Assembly (NCBI GenBank): GCA_013396915.1
Contig: VWZL01004605.1
Span: forward strand, 186,001 to 250,000
Source of the DNA: Stercorarius parasiticus
Taxonomy: Eukaryota > Chordata > Aves > Charadriiformes > Stercorariidae
DNA: 64,000 bases
Reading direction: 5' to 3'
Numbering within the stretch: position 1 is the first letter of the stretch; each line of letters begins with the position of its first letter. Below are positions 47,021 through 59,031 of the stretch, one piece after another. The notes beneath the pieces are model-generated. The model worked only from the letters and a program-made list of their open reading frames with translations, did no database searches and had not been told where the DNA came from. The translations under genes were made by a program, and so were the position numbers.

Positions 47021-48000
47021 TAACTACATGCACCAAGCAACGTACAAACAAGGGAGGAATGGACCCAACCTATAAACCACTTCGCAACTCTCTGGATTTT
47101 GGGCCAATCCAGAAATAGAGCAAAAATTAAAGCAATATCAGGCTTGCTGCAATAATTACCATCTCCTAGGCATGAGCTATTATCAGCCTACAGTCAGCAA
47201 CAGCTCAGTGTCTTCCTGGTGGTATGTACCTCTTGGAGGTTTCCCCCATCGCCATCTCAGGCAGCACATATGAGGAGGACAGGATCAGGAAATGGGGATC
47301 AGCTGAGGTGGCAAGAGTCTGTTCAAGTATCTGCCAGCTTTCTAAAGATGCAGGCCGTTGATGTACATACTGGGTGTACTTTTTCATCTCTGCCTCCTAC
47401 TGATCCCAGCTGCTGATGCAAGTGTTTCTTAATGCTGAAAATTAGAGCTATAGGATGAAAAAGGACAGAGCTTGAATTCACTGCTGGCTTGGCCACACAG
47501 TTTTGAGCACTCCTCAGCCCTGGCAGCACTCCCCTCTCTGCCAAAGAGAGGAGGATACCGTGCTGCTGGAAATTTGGGTGAGCAATAGTTAATCCTATGG
47601 TCACAATTTCTCTAAAATCAGATGACTTCTGCTATGTCTGAAATGCTATTTTAGTGCTTTAAACTTCAGGCGAACTTCCAGCACAGACACTCTTATATCC
47701 CAGAAGGCTGATTTAAGTGCATATATGTTTAAAGCCTGGAGAAACGGCATTTAGTTCACTGTGCCGTGGATCTATTGCATAAAGGATTAGGAATTTTATC
47801 CTCACAACTGCTGCTGCTCTTCACCCATAAGCAAACTTTTTTGAGGTTGATGAGTGTATCTTGGTCAAACAAATTTAATTTTTTTTTTGAGAAAACAACA
47901 CAACTGTACGACACTTAACATAGACCATAGACATATCGGCTAAATACTCTTCAGTCCTCCCTCATCCTATTCTCAGGACCTCATTCAATTAAAAAATAGG
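47021..48000. other. unannotated DNA
   Basis: No gene is accepted. A minus-strand frame across 47221-47345 was examined as a possible partner of the VWA-like exon and not accepted. Confidence 0.45.
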
Positions 48001-48085
48001 AGAGCATCTTCAAAAGCACCTATGTGCCTCTGAGACCTAAATTAAATGATTTCCCAAAGGTCATCGAAGCTGATGGCTTTCTGAG
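48001..48085 (-). repeat. possible MIR-like SINE relic
   Basis: ATTAAATGATTTCCCAAAGG followed by TCATCGAAGCTGATGGC resembles the reverse-strand MIR core (TTAAGTGACTTGCCCAAGGTCAC). The left part (TCTTCAAAAGCACCTATGTG) is of the dispersed type seen at 15530-15785. Confidence 0.28.
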
Positions 48086-48140
48086 ACCTCCACTGAGATG
48101 TAAATTCTCAAAATTCAGTAAATTCAAATTCAGTGAATTC

Positions 48141-48774
48141 CAGGGGTCACTACTTGGACCAGTATTGTTTAACGTATTCATCAATGACCTGGACGAGGGG
48201 ACAGAGTGCATCCTCAGCAAGTTCGCTGATGATACCAAACTGGGTGGGGTGGCTGACANNNNNNNNNNNNNNNNNNNNNNNNNNNNNNNNNNNNNNNNNN
48301 NNNNNNNNNNNNNNNNNNNNNNNNNNNNNNNNNNNNNNNNNNNNNNNNNNNNNNNNNNNNNNNNNNNNNNNNNNNNNNNNNNNNNNNNNNNNNNNNNNNN
48401 NNNNNNNNNNNNNNNNNNNNNNNNNNNNNNNNNNNNNNNNNNNNNNNNNNNNNNNNNNNNNNNNNNNNNNNNNNNNNNNNNNNNNNNNNNNNNNNNNNNN
48501 NNNNNNNNNNNNNNNNNNNNNNNNNNNNNNNNNNNNNNNNNNNNNNNNNNNNNNNNNNNNNNNNNNNNNNNNNNNNNNNNNNNNNNNNNNNNNNNNNNNN
48601 NNNNNNNNNNNNNNNNNNNNNNNNNNNNNNNNNNNNNNNNNNNNNNNNNNNATGCAGTCCTGAGTAATGTGCTCTAGGCAATCCTGCTTTAGCAGGGGAG
48701 TTGGACTAGATGATCTCTAGAAGTCCCTTCCAACTCTGAAAAATTCCGTGAAATTCCGTGAAATTGTGTGAAAT
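48141..48774 (+). mobile_element. CR1 LINE, 5'-truncated, plus strand, with assembly gap
   Basis: This is the only plus-strand CR1. It starts inside the reverse transcriptase: the frame from about 48141 reads [16 protein letters not shown] and reaches the catalytic FADD motif (48222-48233, [11 protein letters not shown]). The sequence is then replaced by 393 N (48259-48651) and resumes in the CR1 3' end (CTTTAGCAGGGGAGTTGGAC, 48689 onward), ending in three diverged GAAATTCCGTG-type tail units at about 48740-48774. The spacing left by the gap is shorter than the family would need, so the gap length is probably an estimate or the copy is deleted inside. Confidence 0.93.
48259..48651. other. assembly gap (393 N)
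   Basis: An unbroken run of N inside the CR1. The interspersed repeat itself probably caused the assembly break. Confidence 1.
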
Positions 48775-51700
48775 GCCTTAATTATGACTGAGAAACAGTG
48801 TCCTAAGTCACTTAGTTGCTTCTGAAAATTTTATCTGAGAACTGAACAACGACATCAGAGTTTTACCTAAATTATCAGGCTGCACATGCATCCTGATGTG
48901 GGCAGTTTCAGATTGAACCTGGGGTTTTTCCATAAAAAAATGAAAGGGTTAATACAGATCAATTCAACATAGGAAAAAACAACTGAATCTCTGATGGGCA
49001 GTAGGTAAAGAAGTTTTCACCAAGTAAAAGGATCCCCAAATCTGCTAGTATGAGTTACGCAGCAGTTGCACACAGGGAGGGGTTAGGGAACGCAGGTACT
49101 GCTTTACCTAATACCGCCTACAAAGAAACACAAGGATGAAGTATCTGCTGTCACGGTCTCTGGGATCCAGCTGCTTCCTGGTAAAACTGGTTAAAAATTG
49201 TCATTGGAAAATTTATCTCTGTAATCAATATCTCTTTGCTGCTCACTTCCAAGCTGGCATTTCCAGCTTAGCAGAGAACGGCTTGACGACACTCAGGGAA
49301 CTTCTTATCCTGCATGGGGGAATTCTGTACTGTGCAATTACGAGAATTACATATTGACGTGGACGAAGCTTCTCCTCTGTGTCAGGATCATCGGTCCCTG
49401 GGGAGTGGCAATATGGAGCTGTCAACCCTCATGAAACATATTTTATCACTGTCCAGACTTGATGGTAGGAATTAATGTACTTTATTCCTTTTAAATCTAA
49501 GAGTTGAGGATGAGGTATTGCATTTGAAGATGTACAAAACAGTGAATACCCATTCTAGCTTGCTTTCACTTGTTTAGTTTTATGGTGGATTCTGTCTTCC
49601 CAAAGTCAAACCAAAATGATGCACCCAGCTCCCAAATTGTTTGGACAGCTCTGTTCCTCAAGATTTGTCTTCTGCAAATAGGAATCTCAATTAGGGTATA
49701 ACATCCGTTTTATCACTCTCCCTCTCCGTAGGATTTCTTCTGCATAAATCAACATAAGATTGTTGAAGATAAAGGGATGCAGCTTGTTACTAGCTCATAT
49801 TAATCTCAGAGACTAGCAAATAAACATATTTGAAGACTACAGTTTTTAGAGAAGGAATTCCTAACTACATGGGCGTGGAAGTGAGGTACTCTGACAGCTG
49901 GGATGTAGGAATAACTCCTGAATTTCCCATTCACTGCATAATAACACTCCAGCTGTGGATTGTAATTAACCAAAAACACTTATGGCATATTTAGAGGGGT
50001 TTATACATCTGTTTATCTAGTGTACACCAAAGACATTTCTTTTCATGTTGCTTGAGTTCTAGAGCACAAATGAAGAAACAATGTAGCCACAAAGGGTTGT
50101 TGTATGACTTACATTCCTAAAGAAACTATAGAGATTGAAATTGCACATAGGGATAACACGACAAATTTCCTGTCCTGAAGAGCTGCAGGCCTAACTGAAA
50201 AGAAAAACTTCATTTTCTAAATGGTGGATCGACATACAGAAAGTTCACGTCTTCCAGTGTCCCATAGAGGAAATCTGGGACAGAGACAGACGCTGCACAC
50301 AGATATTCCGCCTAACACTGGCACCTGAGCTAAAGGAGAGTCCTTCCTCTTGGCAGTCACTTTTGTGTGTCATCTCTCTCCAGCCACTGGAGAGAGGACT
50401 TATTTTACACTTTCACTGGACTTATTTTTACTTTCACCTACGTTTTCTTTGTCTGTTTCTGACCACAGTCCATCTTGCTGCCTGTTTCTCTAACAAGAGC
50501 ATAAAGATGGCCATACTGTGACAAAGCTGAGGTCCAGCCAGCCCAAGTGCTGGTAGAGAGGTGGCTTTAGAGTAGGATCAGGTGTATTCTGCTCTTCTGT
50601 GAGATATGTTGGATTTCAATGGGGAATAACGGTTCTGTGCACAGGACAGTAACCCTAAATTGCAGGATTTGTTGTGGTAGTTGGAGGAAAGGTTCTGTCT
50701 GGGTGCTCTATGCTGGAATGATTGCCAAGGTAGCTGCAAAGGGGAGGAAAGTAAGGGAAGTGTCCCCCATATGTAACATTGGACAGTAGTAACAAGTAGA
50801 ATGATTATAAGGCTGAAGTTGACTACTAACCATGAAAAAAGGAAAGAAAAAAGTTGCATTTTTAAAAGGAGCTATTTTGGGAACTGTTTTGGCACATTTC
50901 CCAGTCTCTTGTCCTTCGTGCGTGGCAGTCAGTTTAATTAGTTTTTTTTCTATAATACTTCTGAAATGCTACAGTTGTGATTTGTGCCTGGTAGGTCATT
51001 AGCTTACTTTCTGCTATTTCTAATGCACAGCCTTCTCAGAGCTGACAAAAGCATGGACTGGCACAAGATTCATAGAGACTGGTGGCCATAACAGGTGAGA
51101 AAAAGAGGAGGTGGACATAGGAAGGGCCACTGGAATTGTTGAGTGAAACACACGATCCATTACAAATATAGTGAAAAGATTATCCTTCAATATTACTTTA
51201 ACCCTCAGCAAAGCCTCATTGTGGTAGATACTCTTTATACCACCATATTTTGTCTCAAAGAGCTTGGCTTCCGTCACCAGAAGAATTTAACTGCCATTTC
51301 CCACTTAAATAATTTTCCACAAATCACATCAATAGGTGTGATGCGCACTAATAACTCTGAGGATTTGGGCCACCAAGTCTTAAAGAACAAGGCAGGCAAA
51401 GGGCTGGGTAGGTAGCACCGAGAACTGGAGTGATTTGTCCCTTACAGAAGTAACTCATGGACTAGACAGAGGCAACAGCTTTTGAAGTCCTACTGCAGAA
51501 TTATATATTTTTTTTTATTTTTCCTTTGGAGGGAAGGAAATAGTCTTGTCTATACTGAACTCTCAGGCCTTCCCTGTGGTGAGTAGAATTCCCTCTTCAG
51601 GGTTCCCAGCTGATCTTCCTGGCTGGACTTTGCACCAAGTCTTATGGTCCACACACTACATGTGACATGAAAGCAATGTTGTAAGAGGACACTCACTAGC

Positions 51701-52939
51701 TCATGAGACTTATATCTTTCTTTCTAAGTGTCTTAGAAATGAAACATCAGTGGCGAAGCATAGACACTGACTCAACATATAAATTACCATTTCCTACCCA
51801 GTCAACTTCATCCCTCTTCCCAGTTTGTCCCTCTTTGTGCCTGTGCAGCTGAGGGCTTGTCAGTGCCAGGGGTCCCAGTGCAGGCTTTTGTTGTCCACAT
51901 GCCATCTGACTACACCGTTGGTTGAATCTAAGAGGTTGCCCTTGTGCCCTTGATTTGCCTTCTTTCAGCCGGTTCCTGAGAGATCTTGCTTATCTAGAGT
52001 CATTTACTGCAGGCAGCAATGGGCTATCCAAGTCCTGCTAATAGGCAGGCAAGAAGTCCTATCCTTTGAATATGTAAGTTCAGTGGAAATGTAAAATAAT
52101 GGAATTTATCCCCAGATAACAGCATATTTATCTTTCTGGCTGAGGCCTGAGTTATCAGAACAGCATGGGAACGAATTCTCATTATGCTGATGGAAATCAG
52201 ATTCTGTTTCCCATGTAAAGCATGTGGTGCAGCTCCTTGCTTTTGGCGCCATATGTTTTCATGATCACAGTGATTTGCTGTGGTTTGCTTTTATTTACCT
52301 CCTAGAAATATGGGAGTCAGGGGAGGTGGTAGGTGCTGTATTTGCTTCTGCTTTGTTGATAGCTCTGTGTATTACTCGAATCCATGTATTTATTCCCAGG
52401 CGAGAAATATCATTAAGGTATTGTTAATGCTGACAATATATCACTCTTTAGGGCAAGGTGAAAGATATTTTTTTATTATTATTATTTAAAAAGCCAGCCC
52501 TTTGGAATATTATAAGCTTGGGTAACTCTCAGTTACACATTTAAGATCAAATTTGTCTGTAGGCTATTGTTGTGCACTTTTTGTTTCTGAAACAGGGACT
52601 CCCCTTACACATATAGTTTAAGGCCTGTCTGACGAGGATATGGATTGCAGCAGGATATTCAGTCTGACTAATCGATGGTCCTTACTGGCATAGTTAAGAA
52701 ATAGAAAATCTGACTCTGCTTCCAGGGACCCAAGAATAAAACTTAGCTGGATGGTCCAGAACTGCTTTCAGGTATAAACTGGTACTTATCGACCCCACAA
52801 ATAGAGCTCATTTGGGACATGTAAAAAAATTGAGAGTTATATACCAGTGGGACATCTTTCTTTAATGAACTGAGTCTGAACAACAAAAACGTCTCAAGCC
52901 CATCTCGACTCATTATCTTAGTGACGGAGCACTGGGCAT
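48775..52939. other. unannotated DNA
   Basis: No gene is recognised. A 22-bp imperfect tandem repeat at 50396-50439 is listed separately. Open frames such as 51143-51415 plus have no support. Confidence 0.5.
50396..50439. repeat. 22-bp imperfect tandem duplication
   Basis: GGACTTATTTTACACTTTCACT is followed directly by a second copy with small internal differences (the second reads GGACTTATTTTTACTTTCACCT). Confidence 0.8.
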
Positions 52940-53110
52940 TTTTATATCATTACAACACCCTTGGAGATGGGAAAGGACTCGTTGCTCTTTTTACAGGTGG
53001 GAAACTGAGGCACAAAAAACATTCCTTGGAATGGAAGCCAAATCCTAGCACCATAGCAAGGACACTGCCTTACCTGTCTAAGCAGCTGACCTTTGAAATA
53101 CCCTTCAGAT
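52940..53110 (-). repeat. MIR/L2-like SINE relic
   Basis: CATTACAACACCCTTGGAGA followed by TTTTTACAGGTGGGAAACTGAGGCACA is the reverse-strand signature of MIR-type elements (TTTTACAGATGAGGAAACTGAGGC). The flank AAGCCAAATCCTAGCACC fits the following core. A plus-strand open frame of 93 codons across this is a by-product. Confidence 0.5.
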
Positions 53111-54769
53111 TTGGAGATGTTCATATTCAGCTGCAAGTCCGAGCCCTGGGTTTCAAGCCAACCTGCAGCATGAAAATTTCCTTGTATCTAGATTTTTATT
53201 AAAGTTTGTCCATCTGTTGTCCAAATCCTGTCAGTTTTAGGAGAAACTGCTATATCTGAACTCTTCTCTCCTTGACTTTAAGTGAACACTTTGCCTGCCA
53301 GACATTGATCTTTGATCTGGATTTCCTTGCCAGCCCTTCAAAACAGTTGCTGTCACCATGGCATCTTATTTCCATATTGTGTCTGAGAGCGACAGCAATT
53401 ATTTCCCACTGGAACTGACTTCAATGTCACTACACTGATTAATCAGCAAAGGTTACTATAAGGGAAAGTATCGGTCTTCTTTTTCCATTGGAGCAGGAAA
53501 ATGCCAGATCTTAGCAGCACAGCGCCTTGGGGATGGCTGCATTAGTTTCCAATGAAAGGCTCTGCGCAAGTCAAACCTCCCATCCCCCATGCCTCCCCTC
53601 CTCTCCTCTCTTCCTAAAACACACACCAAGGCTTAGTATAAAGTTAATTCTATAACCCAGGGTTCTTTTTTTTTGTTCTTTTTTTTCTTTTTTAATGCTA
53701 CTGACCTCCCATTTCCTTGTCAGTCGACACCAAGCAATTCCCCAGATGGAGAGAAAGATTTCCACTTTGAATATCCCTGAAACACATTTAGAGCCAAAGG
53801 CTTTATCATGGGAATAAAAGCACTGAGGTTCTCACAGCTGGGAAGATTTATACAGCTGAGCCTTACCAGCTTAAATGCCTACAGACAGAAACAGCTGAGC
53901 TATGTATTATTTCTTTTCCCCCAACTTGCAAGGGAGATGAAAAATGCAGAGGCAGCCTGCAGATAGATATGACTGACAAGGGAGGGGCAGAGCTGTCTCT
54001 GTGTAGCTGCTGCAGTGGCGTTTTTATAAGATAATTTCAGCTCCAGAGGTGAGGGGGCTGGGGCTGACACGATTGCTATAGCTGAGAGGAACTGCCCTTT
54101 CAGCTAGAGCACTCCAGACAGTGCCAGGCCGTCTGCAGCATCAGTCAGGGAGGCATGGAGCCAACGCCTGTGCCGATGAGCCCCAGGGGAAAGGTGCTTG
54201 GTGGAAGATGCAATGAGCTGAGTGCTCTGCACAGCAGAATTGCTGTTTCCAGTCTGCATGAATACAGAAGCCAAGCTGTCTCTGCTCTTCTCACCATAAC
54301 AACAGCAGTATTTTATTCTTTAAAAAGTGAGGGCAGATCTTTAAGAGTTTAATCTGCCTTCCACAAAACAGGCATTCAATGGCCATACTTCTCCTGGAGA
54401 CAAATAGGAAGGGAGATTCCCAGAGGCTCAGCTCGTTGTACACCCACACGAAGATGTGCTGACCTGATGGAAGCGACCTGCTCTGAGGAGTCTATGCTAG
54501 TGCTGGCCAAAGGTGATCAGAGCAGCCCTGTGAGTTCATCAGCCATCACAGTGCGAGCAGGTGTGTGCCTCTGAGCATCCCCTGCCTCTGACGGGAGTCT
54601 GCTGCCCAGCATGTGCACTGCTTCTGCTGTCAGTTGTCCTTCATGTCACCTAAACCCTGGAGATGTGGGGTCCACTCTGCTATGCACGGCTTCATCACAT
54701 CTCTCACAGCCCTCTGCCATGACTCTAATTATTCTGCCATACCCAGGTGCCTTTGTGCTAGAGAGGGGG
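53111..54769. other. unannotated DNA with poly-pyrimidine tract and promoter-like segment
   Basis: A T-rich tract lies at 53661-53693. At 54021-54352 there is a TATA-like TTTTTATAAG (54021-54030) and, 125 bp further on, an ATG with a good context (54155-54157) opening a frame of 65 codons beginning MEPTPVPMSPRGK. The area 53970-54250 is richer in G+C than its flanks. A promoter and first exon are possible, but neither is supported by a known domain or a good donor. Confidence 0.3.
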
Positions 54770-55151
54770 AAGAATCACAGAATGGTTTAGGTTGGAAGGG
54801 ACCTTAAAGATTACCTAGTTCCAACCCCCCTGCCATGGGCAGGGACACCTCCCACTAGACCAGGCTGCTCAAAGCCCCATCCAGCCTGGTCTTGAACACC
54901 TCCAGGGATGGGGCATCCGCAGCTTCTCTGGGCAACCTGTGCTAGTGTCTCACCACCCTCACAGTGAAAAATTTCTTCCTAATACATAATCTAAATTTAC
55001 CCTCTTACAGTTTGAAGTCATTACCGTTCATCCTATCCCTATATGTCCTTGTAAGAAATCCCTCTCCAGCTTTCTTATAGGCCCCCTTCAGATACTGGAA
55101 GGCTGCTATAAGGTCTCCCTGGAGCCTTCTCTTCTCCAGGCTGAACAACCC
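54770..55151 (-). mobile_element. CR1 LINE, short 3' fragment
   Basis: The left edge is the CR1 3' tail in reverse (AGAATCACAGAATGG then TTTAGGTTGGAAGGGACC), and the body runs through the standard blocks GGGCAGGGACACCTCCCACT and CTCTTCTCCAGGCTGAACAA, breaking off at about 55151. The low divergence from the family pattern suggests a relatively young copy. It is non-coding except for the tail of ORF2 in the minus frame. Confidence 0.95.
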
Positions 55152-56894
55152 GAAGAATGGGCAGAGCTCAATCTGTTTTGGGTTTTGTGTCCACCCCTCA
55201 GCAAAGAGAAGAGGCCACCAGAATCCACATAACCATGATGTATGTGCTCCTCATCACTCCTGATTTCCCCACCCAGAAAGCCTGTGATCCGGCAGTCCAT
55301 TGCTTCTCCCCGTGTGCCCAGGCAGGCTTAGGATCCAGCATCCCTTCAAGAAGATGGTCACTCTGAGCCTGAGGCCATCCTTGCCTTATTATAAAATGGA
55401 AACTAAATTACTTACATTCTTAGGAATACCAGTGAGCTATTTCTGAAATGGTCAGGGTAGGGATGGCCAATATACTCGTAAATCATTGGAGGAGCAGAGC
55501 TGCGTTTTCTAAATGCTGCCAGTAAATCAGCATGGGAGGGGAAAAAAAAATCAACAAACCTGAGTATTGATTAGAAATGTCTTTTAGCAATAGAGAAGAA
55601 AACAGAATATCCTAAAATTAAGGGGTCTGAAAAACAATTTAAAAGATTGTATTGTCAGTAATAATGTATCTAGTGACTGAAGTGCTCAGAAATAATCAGT
55701 GTCTGCGCTTGTCCAGCCTGAGGGACCTGATAGGGGGGCTAATTTACAATACTAGTGAAAAACCTACCCTTTGAACACCATGTTACTCGGGATACTCAGA
55801 AATCACGCATTCTGCAAAACTTACATCATCATGACTGCCTGTCAATATCCAATTGTTGTCTTATTCTTAACTGTAATTTTTCTTGGGATATGGACTTCGA
55901 ACAAATGTACAACAGCTGTTAGTCAAGTTGCTTAACACAAGAGCCACCCTCAGGGTCAAAACAAAAGTCCATTTACCTTAATAACCCTTTGCTTACAATG
56001 ACTGTAAATAAGAAAAGAATGGGGTCATCAGGACTAGACACTAGGTTCAAAGGCTTTTCATCAATTTATATCTTGTGAATTTATATAAAGCATATAGATG
56101 TTTTATGTTTGCATTTATCCTTTTGGTAGCTTTCTGCTTGAATTTTGACTGCCCTTGAGCACTGGAGGGATGCTTTATTGGGAATTGCACTCAGCAGTTC
56201 CCAGATCTTTAGCATGAGTGAGTAAAGCTAAGGTAGAATCCATCATCACACAGATATAATTTCTACCCATATTGTTTGGCATGTGTGTTGGAACTGCCAT
56301 TTTATTTCCTAGTCATTCAGTCTTATGAGATCTTCCTATAACTTCCCAGCTACTTGTAGATTTCACTATGCTGGATAAGTTTGTATCAGTTGTAGGCTTT
56401 GCCACATGGCTCTTCACCTTTTTTTTACTGCCCTTTATGTTTTAGCAGCATAGATACCTATGGATTTCCACTGTGAACTTCCTTCAGCTGTATAAATTTA
56501 ATATTTATTGCTAACTTTTCCTTTCCGCCTTTTACGTTGATTCAGATTGCAGGGGTCATTTATTCCTTTGTCCTATGGCAATTTAGTTTTTTTAAGACTG
56601 TAATGAAGGGCATCAAGAAAAGCTTTTGTAAATTCAAACTTCATTATTTGAACTGGAGCATCCTTTTCACTATGCTTGATGGCTCTGTCCTACCCACATC
56701 TACTAATTCAGCTCCTCTTGCACTTTCAACTGATTTGCCTGTGAATCGTGTTAAATTTACTCCTGAACCCTTTTTAAAGGTGACTGTCACATTTCCCATC
56801 TTTCATAACTTTGACACCAAGGCTTATTTATGCAAAAGGAAACACACTACAACTAGCAGCTCAGCAATTTCACATCTGAATTCCTGAGACCTCC

Positions 56895-56912
56895 TGAATG
56901 AATGAATGAATG
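56895..56912. repeat. (TGAA)n tetranucleotide repeat
   Basis: Four units of TGAA/GAAT. Confidence 0.85.
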
Positions 56913-57950
56913 CTGTCCAGACTTGGAGTCTGGTTCCTTCTGTTTTATTCACTTTTCCTGAAAGTTCTCCAGTGAAGCTTCAATATGAGACAGTCCCTCA
57001 GCTTTACATTCCAAAAAATAGCTCAAATATGAGACAACCTTTTCTATAGAAAACAGCAGCACAGAGAATTACCTGTCGTTGACATATCTTCAAATGTTCT
57101 TTCTATTACTTATTGCAAGTGTCCAGAGGTTTTGGAGGACAATATGGACTACAGTTATTAAAAGCCATAGAGTAATCTAGACTTATTTTTTGTTGTCACT
57201 TGTGTGTGATGGCCTGGCTAAGAGTGTTGCTCCTCCCTTCTTCCCCTCAGTCACAACATCTGACTAGTGTTTTAATCCACAAACCCTTCTCAGCCTCCCT
57301 CAGGCTCCAGTAACCTCCATCTCCACCAAAAGGTCAAGCTCAAGCTCTGTCCTTGACCTTCCTTATAGTCACCAGGAGGCTGATTTTTGCACCATGGAGA
57401 CACAACCAGAGTGCAGATGACAGCTAATTGCAATCCCAGTGTTAGAAATCAGCACTCTCCAAATTGTTATAGACAGGAAAATGAGAGTAGCTGTCCTCTC
57501 CTTCTAATGTCTTCATATGCTTCACTGAAATCAAGGAACATCTGATGGGGACCATAAGAGAGACAGTTTAGGGGTGGAGAAGAAGTACAGCCCTGTCTCA
57601 CTGCAGCATCCTAGGCAGGGGAAAAGTGGCTTGGGAATGGAAAGAGTGAACAGTATGGTGATAAGAGGGAGGGACGGGAAAGGTACAGACTTATAATTCC
57701 TCTTTTGGGTGAAAAGCTGGAAAAGTCAGCCCTGCTGTATGCTATTCTTCATTTCGTTATCTGCTGTGAGTAACTGAACCTCCCAGTGCAACACATACTT
57801 CTGCAAGCATTTCCCTCCCTCTTCAGAAATTCCAGTCCCAGACAGGCAAGATTTATTCCCTTGAAGAATACCTTCATGCAGGTGCCAGGTGTATTTTTGT
57901 ACACTGTTTGGAGACTTTTGCTGCCTTGCAAACTGCAACTGCATATCCTT

Positions 57951-57970
57951 GGCTAGTCAAGGCTAGTCAA
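57951..57970. repeat. exact 10-bp tandem duplication
   Basis: GGCTAGTCAA occurs twice in exact tandem. Confidence 0.9.
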
Positions 57971-58162
57971 GCTTTGCTGATTTGCATCAACCCAGAGACT
58001 GGACTGCAGACTCAAAAATGCCCTGTGCTAATCCTGTGTGTCCTTCGGTGTTCTTTGGCTTTGTGGATGCCTTTTCCTGCCTCTGCAGCCGCTGAATACA
58101 GGAGGCAGAAAAAACGGGAAAACTAAACTAGGGAGAGGTATCACTGGAAAGCCTAAGCCTGT

Positions 58163-58183
58163 AAAAAAAAAAAAAAAAAAAAA
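58163..58183. repeat. poly-A tract (21 A)
   Basis: Twenty-one consecutive A residues. No recognisable retroposed body or AATAAA signal precedes it. Confidence 0.95.
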
Positions 58184-59031
58184 GATCAGAAAATTGCTGT
58201 CTCAGCTATAGACCTCAAAGGGTAATCACACTTTTAGTGATCATAAAACCTGTGATTTCTCTTAAGCATTTGGGAAGTTGTAAAAAGGACTGAATTAAAT
58301 TCTGGAAGGCCTGAAAATTATAAGGCATCTTAGCCACTATTCACAGGATTTGGGAAATATATCTTTGTTTATGAATAAGGAACAGTAGTTGTCATGATAA
58401 GGTGTTCACAAATGAAAAGGAAGGAAAAATTTTGAGGTTCTGAGTCTTTGGCCCCTGAATTAATTTAACTTAACTAGACTTAAAAGATCACTAGAAATTG
58501 GCCCTAAAATATTTAGAAAAAAAATTAAACTGGATTCTTTCAGGGCGTTAAGTCAATTTCCACTATGCTCTTTCACAAGAAAAACAAACATCCTTACCAC
58601 TTAATGGGCCATTATCTCAGCTATCAACAGCAGATAGACCCCCCAAGAAGCCTACCTCCCCTGCTCCCCCCTTGAAACTGGGCTGCAGATTCATTTCCCC
58701 TTCTAGATTTTCTGGACAGAGCATTTATGGCATTTCTGAGCTGCACGGGTTCAGTATCTCTAGCAGTGTGATCAACTGCATGAAAAAAACCTGCTTATAA
58801 TTGAGAATTTTTATGGAAAAAACACACAGCTCTTAAACACTCTAGCACTTTGTGTCTATGGATGCAGTGGTAACTACATATACACACTCCATTGTTGCTT
58901 CTCCGTATATATACGATACCTCATCTATGGGTTTACTTTAACTGTAGAATTAATAGGGGTTCTCACTTGGACTTTCTGTCTGCTTCCCTTTTCTCAAAGG
59001 AAAAATGCTTTCCTGAGTTAAATGACTTTTT

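Larger units (their letters stand above)
55152..59031. other. unannotated DNA with small simple repeats
   Basis: No gene is recognised. Small repeats are (TGAA)4 at 56895-56912, an exact 10-bp duplication at 57951-57970 and a 21-base poly-A at 58163-58183. Two overlapping minus-strand frames at 57726-57944 have no splice support. Confidence 0.5.

Noticed and set aside
47221..47345. Minus-strand frame with a YVLPE...KRYIPPG pattern, recalling the VIT domain that precedes VWA
   Set aside because: The resemblance covers only a few residues, a splice donor would cut it before the key Tyr-Pro part, and no DxSxS exon lies between it and the VWA-like exon.
48024..48677. 217-codon frame
   Set aside because: Most of its length is the N gap; the readable part is CR1 reverse transcriptase.
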